Positions 1-6,113 are shown, counted from the first letter of the stretch. The stretch: 6,435 nucleotides of DNA from Gallionellaceae bacterium (GCA_021731185.1 JAKFXW010000207.1:1-6435), one strand, 5' to 3'. A program made the numbers and translations. The notes: a model not told the origin generated them from the sequence alone.

Positions 1-1087
1 CCGGCTCCTGCTTTTGATAAATGCATGACTTCATGCAATCGTTACAAATGCGATGTCCAGTTGCAGCGCACATCGGGTTATCCACCACAATCACCGCCAG
101 CGCGCCAATTGCCAGGCCGGAGGCTTTGACTTTGTGGAACTCGGAAATTTTTTCATCCACCGGGCAGCCTGCCAGCGGCGTACCGAAATGATTTTTCTTA
201 AACGCGGGTGGCTCGCCCGCAACTGTTTTATCCAAAGGTGCAACGGCCTTCTCGCGCAAACCGGTAGAGCAGGAATCCTTGCCTTGCTCGTGACACCAAA
301 TACAATAATTAGCCTCGCCTAACGCACCTGCCAAATCTGTACCTTGATCGGTTAAAGCAAACCCCTCACGCTGGCGCATATGATTTTTAGACAAGGTGTA
401 GGCAGCGTAATGCAAGCCCTCAACTGGAACAACATGTACCAGGTGCTTGAAGTCCAGCTTGGCTGGCACTTTGAATAACACGCCCTGCCGATAGCGCAGC
501 TTGCCTGCATCCGCCTGTGCCGCCCATGCCGCATAGTGTTCGGCAGCATCCAGCTTATCCGCGTTCGTCAACTCATCTTCCAACCAACCATTCACATGAC
601 GCACAAAGTCCATTTCGCTGAATGTAGCCGCGTCAGTATTAAAAAATTTGAGCAGTGTTTTGTGTAGCACCTCACCATCAAAACTTCCCGCCTCGACTGC
701 CTTATGTTTTTGTAGTGCCCGACGCTGCACAAAATGCCGCTTGCAATGCAGCAACGGAGCCAGCTCATTATGCCGCGCAGCTAACGCTTGCACTTCATTG
801 GTAATGCCGAATAATCGAGCGATAAATTCTTCCAGATAAGGCGCTATATCAATAATCAATTGCGACTCTTGCAAATGCGTCAAATTGTCCGGGGCAGTGC
901 GCGCTAAAGACAATCTTTGCGCCAAATCTGGCTCGGCCTGCATCAAATCCTCATAAAACAACTTGTCCAGATGACGCAGCCCGTCGTGCTCGTACAGATT
1001 TTCAAATTGCAAACCCAAGCCCAATTTCAAAGTTGGATTGGATACCACAACATGACTCGAACCGGGTGATACTTTTGAACTTTCCAT
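1..1087 (-). CDS. N-terminal part of a large FeS/FAD-dependent pyridine-nucleotide oxidoreductase (GltD-like), cut by window edge
   Basis: An open minus-strand frame of 362 codons runs off the left edge with no stop. It starts at ATG 1087-1085. An in-frame TGA lies 9 nt upstream, so no earlier start is possible, and an AGGAG ribosome site (1098-1102) sits 10 nt away. The first ~255 residues are a mostly helical region I cannot assign to a named domain (for example IAPYLEEFIARLFGI near residue 81, then HCKRHFVQRRAL). Cysteines then cluster: C262-x2-C265 (YCIWCHEQGKDSC), C273, C308 (GCPVDEKISEFH), and C340, C348, C351, C355 (CAATGHRICNDCMKSC). The CP-x-x-x-I...C...C-x2-C-x3-C arrangement resembles the N-terminal two-[4Fe-4S] domain of glutamate synthase small subunit and dihydropyrimidine dehydrogenase, which passes electrons to FAD/NADPH domains. 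Such FAD domains would lie beyond the edge. Substrate unknown; cytoplasmic, since no signal peptide is seen. A true CDS is near certain; the family call is from memory and moderate. Confidence 0.8.
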   Translation of the reverse strand, partial: MESSKVSPGSSHVVVSNPTLKLGLGLQFENLYEHDGLRHLDKLFYEDLMQAEPDLAQRLSLARTAPDNLTHLQESQLIIDIAPYLEEFIARLFGITNEVQALAARHNELAPLLHCKRHFVQRRALQKHKAVEAGSFDGEVLHKTLLKFFNTDAATFSEMDFVRHVNGWLEDELTNADKLDAAEHYAAWAAQADAGKLRYRQGVLFKVPAKLDFKHLVHVVPVEGLHYAAYTLSKNHMRQREGFALTDQGTDLAGALGEANYCIWCHEQGKDSCSTGLREKAVAPLDKTVAGEPPAFKKNHFGTPLAGCPVDEKISEFHKVKASGLAIGALAVIVVDNPMCAATGHRICNDCMKSCIYQKQEP

Positions 1088-1280
1088 ACAGCTTCAACTC
1101 CTATCTCAACTTTACCTGCGCAGATTGATGCACTTCTTCCAATCGGCAGATACCATGCGAGTCCGTGCTATAAATCCGGCATACACCCGCAAAAATAGCG
1201 CGCATGTTAGCGCACCCGCTTGGTGATACCAAATAATTTTAGGTTGGCTACTTATAACCAAAGGTTAGTTCTGCATAAAA

Positions 1281-1301
1281 TTTCATTGTCCCCTTGTGGG
1301 G
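1281..1301 (+). repeat. Dispersed short palindromic repeat, copy 1
   Basis: Positions 1281-1300 read TTTCATTGTCCCCTTGTGGG, identical over 20 bp to copy 2 (1898-1917). With G1301 it shares an 18-bp core with copy 3, which is inverted inside pyrG (4285-4302). The core CCCC-TTGT-GGGG can form a 4-bp stem. This copy lies in the intergenic region downstream of ftsB and is followed by TAAGG. Confidence 0.85.
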
Positions 1302-1370
1302 TAAGGAAATAATCAAAAGGATCGCTATTCAACTGATGGTGGTTCTAATTTACCAAGCCTTCAATCTTGC

Positions 1371-1450
1371 TCCCTCATCCCAACCCTTCTCCCGAAGGGA
1401 GAAGGACTTTGCATCCCTCTCCCTCCGGGAGAGGGAAAAAGGGTGAGGGA
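1371..1450. repeat. 80-bp nested palindromic (REP/MITE-like) intergenic element
   Basis: Outer arms TCCCTCATCC (1371-1380) and GGGTGAGGGA (1441-1450) are complementary at 9 of 10 positions. Inside sit two perfect 9-bp hairpins: CCTTCTCCC-GAA-GGGAGAAGG (1385-1405) and CCCTCTCCC-TCC-GGGAGAGGG (1415-1435), which together would fold into a cloverleaf. On the minus strand the first hairpin carries a C-TTCG-G tetraloop, a very stable RNA cap. It lies about 60 nt past the ftsB stop and could terminate or stabilise the 3' end of that transcript. No T-run follows either hairpin on the minus strand, so it is not a canonical intrinsic terminator. Similar CCCTCACCC/CCCTCTCCC elements are, from memory, common between genes in proteobacteria. 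Confidence 0.8.
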
Positions 1451-1509
1451 ACAATCTGGCATTATTAAATTAAAAATGGAATGAATTAGACTTGCTGACA
1501 ATTTATTTG

Positions 1510-1890
1510 CTACCGATGTGTTGCTATTGGTTTGCTTGCGATTGGTTTATTTCCAGGCAATTTACTTTTTGGTGACTGTCTTGCGAGTGATGCTTTTTCT
1601 GGTATCGAGGATGCCATGGAATCGCTCAGAACGTGGAAGAAAATTTCATCGCGTTTAACCATGCCGAGTTCGCTACGGGCGCGTTCCTCTATGGCAGCTG
1701 TACCTTGTTTGAGATCACGCACCTCCGCATCCAGTGATGCATTGCGCGATTGAAGTTGCTGATTGATTTCTTTTTGCGCTTCAACCTGATTATCTAAATC
1801 CCATACTTTCAGCAAGCTGCCTTTGCCCAGCCATAGCGGGTATTGCAATAGCAGAATGATTGCTACAAGAATCAGGCTAAACCAGCGCAC
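1510..1890 (-). CDS. ftsB: Cell division protein FtsB (divisome, septum formation)
   Basis: 126 residues. FtsB is a single-pass inner-membrane protein that forms the FtsQLB complex with FtsL and FtsQ and helps activate septal peptidoglycan synthesis. Residues 4-21 form one hydrophobic membrane segment ending in the family signature LQYPLWLGKGS. A periplasmic coiled coil follows (about 31-66, rich in Q, E and N), then the conserved IEERARSELGMVKRDEIFF (67-85). The start is GTG (1888-1890), because an in-frame TGA lies only four codons upstream and no ATG or TTG intervenes. The ribosome site is weak (GAAAG). The C-terminal tail from about residue 89 is long, rich in K, S and P, with a small internal repeat (KPIASKPIA), making the protein longer than the 103-residue E. 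coli version. It is last in the pyrG-kdsA-eno-ftsB cluster, and eno-ftsB adjacency is usual in betaproteobacteria. Identification is secure. Confidence 0.95.
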   Translation of the reverse strand: MRWFSLILVAIILLLQYPLWLGKGSLLKVWDLDNQVEAQKEINQQLQSRNASLDAEVRDLKQGTAAIEERARSELGMVKRDEIFFHVLSDSMASSIPEKASLARQSPKSKLPGNKPIASKPIATHR

Positions 1891-1897
1891 TTCGTAC

Positions 1898-1919
1898 TTT
1901 CATTGTCCCCTTGTGGGAC
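1898..1919. repeat. Dispersed short palindromic repeat, copy 2, in the ftsB leader
   Basis: The 20-bp core at 1898-1917 is identical to copy 1. Here the following AC lengthens the palindrome to GTCCC-CTTGT-GGGAC (1905-1919, 5-bp stem). On the ftsB transcript this hairpin ends 14 nt before the GTG start codon, so it sits where ribosomes must bind and could affect ftsB translation. Confidence 0.8.
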
Positions 1920-2019
1920 CCTGCGTATATTTGTTGCTGCGCGCTGAACAGCATGTGCTGCCGTTTAATGTAATAAAACGACAAGCACACGGTGATAGGT
2001 AAAATATTAAAGGATGGCA

Positions 2020-2085
2020 ACACGCTTACCCGCAAGGGGCACGCCGTGGTTGTAATGGGCTGAAGCCCAAACAACACACGCTTAC
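2020..2085. repeat. REP-like hairpin flanked by a 10-bp direct repeat at the end of eno
   Basis: ACACGCTTAC occurs at 2020-2029 and again at 2076-2085; the second copy contains the eno stop codon. Between them lies an inverted repeat: GTTGT (2049-2053), TGGGCT (2056-2061), loop GA, AGCCCA (2064-2069), ACAAC (2071-2075). This gives an 11-bp stem interrupted by a small bulge. A degenerate relative of the CCCCTTGTGGGG repeat (GCCCCTTGCGGGTAAG on the minus strand, 2025-2040) is also inside. On the transcript the stem begins 6 nt past the eno stop with no following T-run, so it is more likely a stability or partial attenuation element than a full terminator. A small insertion that duplicated its target is another reading. 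Confidence 0.6.
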
Positions 2086-3365
2086 GTGAGTTGGTAATAG
2101 GCATCGCGCCCGGGATAAAAGGCACTGTCACCGAGGTCCTCTTCGATGCGTAGCAGTTGATTGTATTTAGCCATGCGATCAGAACGTGATAGTGAGCCAG
2201 TTTTAATTTGCAGTGCATTCGTAGCTACGGCAATGTCTGCAATCATGGAATCCTCTGTTTCGCCGGAGCGGTGTGAAATGACGGCGGTGTAACCCGCACA
2301 CTTAGCCATTTCAATAGCAGCAAAGGTTTCTGTCAGCGTGCCAATCTGGTTAACTTTAATCAGAATAGAATTGGCGATGCCTTTGCTAATACCTTCCTTG
2401 AGGATTTTTGTGTTGGTCACGAATATATCATCGCCAACCAACTGTACGGTTTTGCCGAGGCGATCAGTCAGTAATTTCCAGCCTGCCCAATCATGTTCAC
2501 TCATACCATCTTCGATGCTGACGATGGGATATTTATCCACCCAAGTGGCGTACAAATCGATGATCTGAGCAGTGGTGAGTGAGAGCCCATCTGCTTTAAG
2601 GTGATATTTTCCCGCTTTGTAATACTCGGAGGCAGCACAATCCAAGCCGATTGCCACATCTGTGCCAGGCACATAGCCAGCTGCATCTATCGCTTCCATA
2701 ATGACTTTCAACGCGGCTTCGTTAGAACCCAGCGCTGGCGCAAATCCGCCTTCATCACCCACGGTAGTGCTCAGACCACGGTGATGCAGAATGTTTTTCA
2801 GGTGATGAAATATTTCCGCACCGCAACGCAACGCCTCGCGAAAAGTTTGACTGCCCAATGGAATAATCATGAATTCCTGAATATCCGCACCGCCCGTGGC
2901 GTGCGCGCCACCGTTTATAATATTCATCATCGGTACCGGCATCGCCATGCTCGCCGCGCCGCCAAGGTATCTGTATAAAGGCAAGCCGGATTCTTCTGCG
3001 GCTGCTTTAGCCACCGCCATTGATACCGCTAGAATTGCGTTCGCACCCAGACGAGATTTGTTTTCCGTGCCATCCAGATCAATCATGGTCTTGTCGATAA
3101 ATGCTTGCTCAGCAGCATCCAGTCCAATAATAGCCTCGGCAATTTCAGTGTTTACATTTTCAACTGCTTTCAACACGCCCTTGCCCAGATAGCGTTGCTT
3201 ATCTCCATCACGCAATTCAACTGCCTCTTTGGTGCCAGTCGATGCGCCAGAGGGGACGGCAGCGCGCCCCATGACACCAGATTCCAACAATACATCTGCT
3301 TCAACGGTAGGATTACCACGAGAATCCAAAATTTCACGGGCGATAACATCAACAATTGCACTCAT
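2082..3365 (-). CDS. eno: Enolase (phosphopyruvate hydratase)
   Basis: 427 residues, full family length. Interconverts 2-phosphoglycerate and phosphoenolpyruvate in glycolysis/gluconeogenesis; Mg-dependent, cytoplasmic. The N-terminal domain shows DSRGNPTVEADV (14-25) and the SGAST mobile loop (39-43). The barrel shows catalytic E205 (GDEGG), metal ligands D242 (LDCAASE), E285 (SIEDG) and D312 (GDD), proton-acceptor K337 (ILIKVNQIG), and SHRSGETED (364-372). ATG 3365-3363 is supported by AAGGA (3372-3376) with a 6-nt spacer. It follows kdsA after 36 nt, so the two are probably cotranscribed. The pairing is logical because KdsA consumes the enolase product PEP. Oddities: the usual HA-D/N-N-N active-site loop reads HATGGAD (155-161), the usual GFAPNL reads GFAPAL (A211), and the near-invariant AGQIKTG reads ALQIKTG (L385). 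All catalytic residues are intact. Confidence 0.98.
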   Translation of the reverse strand: MSAIVDVIAREILDSRGNPTVEADVLLESGVMGRAAVPSGASTGTKEAVELRDGDKQRYLGKGVLKAVENVNTEIAEAIIGLDAAEQAFIDKTMIDLDGTENKSRLGANAILAVSMAVAKAAAEESGLPLYRYLGGAASMAMPVPMMNIINGGAHATGGADIQEFMIIPLGSQTFREALRCGAEIFHHLKNILHHRGLSTTVGDEGGFAPALGSNEAALKVIMEAIDAAGYVPGTDVAIGLDCAASEYYKAGKYHLKADGLSLTTAQIIDLYATWVDKYPIVSIEDGMSEHDWAGWKLLTDRLGKTVQLVGDDIFVTNTKILKEGISKGIANSILIKVNQIGTLTETFAAIEMAKCAGYTAVISHRSGETEDSMIADIAVATNALQIKTGSLSRSDRMAKYNQLLRIEEDLGDSAFYPGRDAYYQLT

Positions 3366-3401
3366 TCTTTTTCCTTGTCCTATTTTAAAACCTCGTTAAT
3401 A

Positions 3402-4253
3402 CTAAATATTACGTAAATCTACACTTTCCTCTATCAACCCTTGCCGCTTCACCGTTTCATCTAATATTTTTAATGTTTGCAGCAAAGTTTTCAAATGTCC
3501 TAAAGGGAAGGCATTCGGGCCATCGGATAATGCTTTAGCAGGATTGGGATGCGTTTCCATAAATACTCCAGCTATGCCGACTGCCACTGCGGCACGCGCC
3601 AACACGGGGACAAATTCGCGTTGCCCGCCACTGACTGTACCTTGCCCACCAGGAAGTTGTACCGAGTGCGTAGCATCAAACACCACTGGACATGCGGTAT
3701 TCCGCATAACAGCCAGCGAGCGCATATCCGATACCAGATTGTTGTAACCAAATGATGCGCCGCGCTCACACACCATGATATTGTCCAGACCGCTGGCTTC
3801 ACGCGCCTTGGCGACAACATGCTGCATATCCCACGGCGACAGAAATTGTCCTTTTTTGATATTCACCGGTTTGCCACTGCGCGCCACGGCGTGAATGAAA
3901 TCTGTTTGGCGACATAAAAAAGCGGGCGTTTGTAACACATCCACGACTGCTGCGACGGCTGAAATTTCTTCGATGCTATGGACGTCGGTCAGCACGGGTA
4001 CGCCAATTTGTGATTTTACTTTTTCCAGAATTTTTAAACCCGCTTCCAAACCAAATCCGCGAAAGGATTTGCCCGAGCTGCGATTCGCCTTGTCATACGA
4101 TGATTTGTAAATAAATGGAATGCCTAGTGTCGCACAGATTTCCTTGATTTGCCCGGCAGTGTCCAGCGCCATTTGTTCGGACTCAATCACACAGGGACCT
4201 GCTATCAAAAATAGTGGCTTATCCAAACCTGCTTCAAAATTACATAGTTTCAC
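3402..4253 (-). CDS. kdsA: 3-deoxy-8-phosphooctulonate synthase (KDO-8-P synthase)
   Basis: 283 residues. Condenses D-arabinose 5-phosphate with PEP to KDO-8-phosphate, the precursor of the inner-core sugar of lipopolysaccharide; cytoplasmic. It shows FLIAGPCVIES (15-25), KSSYDKANRSSGKSFRG (50-66), LTDVHS (88-93), FLCRQTDF (112-119), ERGASFGYNNLV (163-174) and GGQGTVSGGQRE (202-213). Residue C21 occupies the place of N26 in the E. coli enzyme. With H196, E233 and D244 it makes the full metal-ligand set, so this is the metal-dependent class. The start is GTG 4253-4251: it gives the standard MKLCNFE N-terminus and has a strong AAGGTGAG site (4257-4264). A longer frame from TTG at 4292 would begin inside the repeat and pyrG and is rejected. 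The start overlaps the pyrG stop (GTGA, 4 nt), implying translational coupling. Confidence 0.97.
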   Translation of the reverse strand: MKLCNFEAGLDKPLFLIAGPCVIESEQMALDTAGQIKEICATLGIPFIYKSSYDKANRSSGKSFRGFGLEAGLKILEKVKSQIGVPVLTDVHSIEEISAVAAVVDVLQTPAFLCRQTDFIHAVARSGKPVNIKKGQFLSPWDMQHVVAKAREASGLDNIMVCERGASFGYNNLVSDMRSLAVMRNTACPVVFDATHSVQLPGGQGTVSGGQREFVPVLARAAVAVGIAGVFMETHPNPAKALSDGPNAFPLGHLKTLLQTLKILDETVKRQGLIEESVDLRNI

Positions 4254-5956
4254 ATTCTCACCTTTTGCTTGATTGCGGCTAATGCCCCACAAGGGGACAA
4301 TGTTTGAGTGGATGCGGCCTGATGCTGCTGCACGGTTGCTTCGACGAAGGCCTTAAATAATGGATGTCCTTCACGCGGTGTAGAGGTGAATTCCGGGTGA
4401 AATTGCACGCCCACAAACCACGGGTGGACTGATTGCGGTAGCTCCATTATCTCAGGTAGATTCTCGCTGGGCGTACTCGCTGAAATTATCAGACCTGATT
4501 TTTCCAACAGCGGTACATAATAATTATTTACCTCATAACGATGCCGATGACGCTCATTCACCTCAGCACCGTAAATACTAGCCGCCAATGTGTCCGGCTT
4601 AATCGGGCAACGCTGTGCGCCCAAGCGCATAGTGCCTCCTTTGTCCGAGCTTGCGGTACGTATTTCAGCTTTGCCTTCGCTGTTGCGCCACTCCGTAATC
4701 AACGCTACGACCGGGTGTTCTGTCTCCGGGTTAAATTCTGTGCTGTTCGCATCGGCCATGCCAGCCACATTCCGTGCGTATTCAATTACCGCCAACTGCA
4801 TTCCCAAACAAATCCCGAGGTAGGGTAACTTATTTTCTCGAGCGTAGCGTATAGCTGTTATTTTTCCTTCTACGCCGCGCTTGCCAAATCCGCCTGGCAC
4901 CAGGATGGCATCCAATTTGACTAACTCATCCGTGCCATTGGCTTCAATCGCCTCAGAATCTATGTATTCAATGTTGACGCGTGTGGCCGTGTGTATCCCC
5001 GCGTGGCGCAATGCTTCGATCAAAGATTTATACGACTCAGTCAGTTCTACATATTTGCCGACCATGCCAATGGTGACCTCGAACTTAGGATGACCCATCG
5101 CATGTACCAATTTAATCCACACGGACAAGTCAGCAGGCGGAAGTATTAACCCCAATTCTTCGCAAACAATACGATCCAAACCTTGCTCATGCAGCACTAG
5201 TGGAATTTTGTAAATGCTGTCCACGTCTGGCATCGAAATTACAGCTTCTGGGCGCACATTGGAAAACAGCGAAATTTTCTCCATCTCTTCAGCCGAAATC
5301 TGGCGGTCTGCTCGACACAACAAAGCTGTTGGAAATATACCAATCTCACGCAATTTTTGTACGCTGTGCTGGGTAGGCTTGGTTTTCAATTCTCCTGCCA
5401 TCGCAATATAGGGCACTAAAGTCAGGTGGACGTATGCTGTGCTATTGCGCCCTCTGCGTAAACCCATCTGGCGCACCGCTTCCAGGAACGGTAACGATTC
5501 AATATCGCCGACCGTTCCGCCAATTTCAACGATGGCAACATCAGCATGTCCATCATATGAGGCGGCGGCCCCACGTTCTATGAATGCTTGTATTTCATTC
5601 GTGATATGCGGGATAACCTGTACGGTTTTGCCTAGATATTCTCCGCGCCGCTCTTTGCGAATAACGCTTTCGTATATCTGCCCGGTCGTAAAATTATTGC
5701 TTTTACGCATCTTGGCAGAAACAAAGCGCTCGTAATGACCAAGATCCAAATCTGTTTCCGCACCATCTTCAGTAACGAACACTTCACCATGTTGAAACGG
5801 GCTCATTGTGCCTGGATCAACATTAATATAAGGATCAAGCTTCAGCAGAGTAACTTTGAGGCCACGAGACTCAAGAATTGCTGCAAGAGAGGCAGCAGCA
5901 ATCCCTTTTCCCAAGGATGACACAACACCACCTGTAATGAAAATGTATTTAATCAT
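4250..5956 (-). CDS. pyrG: CTP synthase (glutamine-hydrolysing)
   Basis: 568 residues. Makes CTP from UTP, ATP and glutamine-derived ammonia, the last step of de novo cytidine nucleotide synthesis; cytoplasmic tetramer. The N-terminal synthetase domain (1 to about 270) has ITGGVVSSLGKGI (7-19, P-loop), LKLDPYINVDPGTMSP (38-53), HGEVFVTEDGAETDLDLG (56-73) and EIGGTVGDIES (144-154). The class I glutamine amidotransferase domain (about 290-545) has PGGFG (354-358), GICLGMQ with nucleophile C383, and HPE with H520 and E522. ATG 5956-5954 gives the standard MIKYIFITGG start; a TTG three codons earlier (5965-5963) is rejected. No clear Shine-Dalgarno is visible. The last ~20 residues after EATVQQHQAA are unlike the family's usual end and are partly encoded by repeat copy 3. 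First gene of the minus-strand cluster; overlaps kdsA by 4 nt. Confidence 0.98.
   Translation of the reverse strand: MIKYIFITGGVVSSLGKGIAAASLAAILESRGLKVTLLKLDPYINVDPGTMSPFQHGEVFVTEDGAETDLDLGHYERFVSAKMRKSNNFTTGQIYESVIRKERRGEYLGKTVQVIPHITNEIQAFIERGAAASYDGHADVAIVEIGGTVGDIESLPFLEAVRQMGLRRGRNSTAYVHLTLVPYIAMAGELKTKPTQHSVQKLREIGIFPTALLCRADRQISAEEMEKISLFSNVRPEAVISMPDVDSIYKIPLVLHEQGLDRIVCEELGLILPPADLSVWIKLVHAMGHPKFEVTIGMVGKYVELTESYKSLIEALRHAGIHTATRVNIEYIDSEAIEANGTDELVKLDAILVPGGFGKRGVEGKITAIRYARENKLPYLGICLGMQLAVIEYARNVAGMADANSTEFNPETEHPVVALITEWRNSEGKAEIRTASSDKGGTMRLGAQRCPIKPDTLAASIYGAEVNERHRHRYEVNNYYVPLLEKSGLIISASTPSENLPEIMELPQSVHPWFVGVQFHPEFTSTPREGHPLFKAFVEATVQQHQAASTQTLSPCGALAAIKQKVRM
4257..4264 (-). 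promoter_or_regulatory. Ribosome binding site deciding the kdsA GTG start
   Basis: AAGGTGAG on the minus strand lies 3 nt before GTG 4253-4251, within the last codons of pyrG. It selects this start over the TTG further upstream and fits translational coupling with the overlapping pyrG stop. Confidence 0.75.
4285..4302 (-). repeat. Dispersed short palindromic repeat, copy 3, inside the 3' end of pyrG
   Basis: On the minus strand this reads CATTGTCCCCTTGTGGGG, matching copy 1 over 18 bp in inverted orientation. It is read in frame as the T-L-S-P-C-G portion of the CTP synthase tail, 33 codons or fewer from its end, and ends 31 nt before the kdsA start codon. Confidence 0.85.
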
Positions 5957-5964
5957 GGGACGCA

Positions 5965-5970
5965 ATCATA
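5965..5970 (-). promoter_or_regulatory. Candidate pyrG -10 box, giving an almost leaderless transcript
   Basis: TATGAT on the minus strand (5 of 6 to TATAAT) lies 8 nt before the pyrG ATG. Initiation 6-7 nt downstream would fall on the CCC just before ATG (5959-5957). No strong -35 is seen at 16-18 nt, so this is tentative. The absence of a visible Shine-Dalgarno is consistent with it. Confidence 0.3.
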
Positions 5971-6066
5971 CCGTAAAACCGCTGCACAAACAGTAAAGCC
6001 CTCACTAGCAGCCTGTCGGTCTTCCCCTGCTAAAACAATCACGAAAAACCAATGGTTTACCATCGT

Positions 6067-6095
6067 ATTATGTTATAATTACAGCGGTTAATCAA
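6067..6095 (-). promoter_or_regulatory. Candidate promoter from the IS remnant directed at pyrG
   Basis: On the minus strand TTGATT (6095-6090) and CATAAT (6072-6067) are separated by exactly 17 nt. They point toward pyrG, about 110 nt away. The site overlaps the opposite-strand transposase promoter, making a back-to-back pair. Sequence inference only. Confidence 0.4.
6071..6079 (+). promoter_or_regulatory. Extended -10 promoter of the transposase remnant
   Basis: TGTTATAAT combines the TGn extension with a perfect TATAAT (6074-6079), 34 nt before the transposase ATG. No good -35 is seen at 17 nt, which extended -10 promoters tolerate. A 5-bp stem, AAACC-AAT-GGTTT (6046-6058), lies just upstream. 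Confidence 0.5.
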
Positions 6096-6113
6096 TGAGT
6101 TGAGAGACAAATC

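Larger units (their letters stand above)
1088..1509. other. Intergenic region between ftsB and the oxidoreductase gene (422 nt)
   Basis: No convincing gene on either strand. From high to low coordinates (the direction of flanking transcription) it holds an AT-rich stretch after ftsB (1452-1509), the 80-bp nested palindrome (1371-1450), one copy of the CATTGTCCCCTTGTGGG repeat (1281-1301), two small perfect stems, TAACC-AAA-GGTTA (1255-1267) and TTGGT-GAT-ACCAA (1220-1232), and the leader of the oxidoreductase gene. A TATAGC hexamer on the minus strand (1167-1172) could be a -10 box for that gene, but I find no good -35 partner, so I do not list it as a promoter. No canonical stem-plus-T-run terminator is visible after ftsB. 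Confidence 0.7.

Noticed and set aside
53..322. 89-residue plus-strand frame opposite the oxidoreductase gene, and similar frames at 352-549 and 648-839
   Set aside because: They lie over the open 362-codon minus-strand frame, whose cysteine motifs and ribosome site show it is the real gene.
1385..1435. Canonical intrinsic terminator for ftsB
   Set aside because: Stems are strong, but neither is followed by a T-run on the minus strand; the T-run lies before the first hairpin.
1877..2218. 113-residue minus-strand frame crossing the eno end and the eno-ftsB spacer
   Set aside because: It overlaps the eno coding region in another frame, has no recognisable domain and ends inside ftsB; it is a chance frame.
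2601..3192. Plus-strand frames of 98-125 residues opposite eno
   Set aside because: Shadows of a fully conserved enolase; no motifs of their own.
3402..4292. Longer kdsA starting at TTG 4292, giving MWGISRNQAKGENV before the usual start
   Set aside because: The start lies inside the repeat and pyrG, the extra 13 residues are not family-like, and GTG 4253 has a strong ribosome site and gives the standard N-terminus.
4250..5965. PyrG starting at TTG 5965 (three extra residues)
   Set aside because: ATG 5956 gives the conserved MIKYIFITGG start; the TTG has no better ribosome site.
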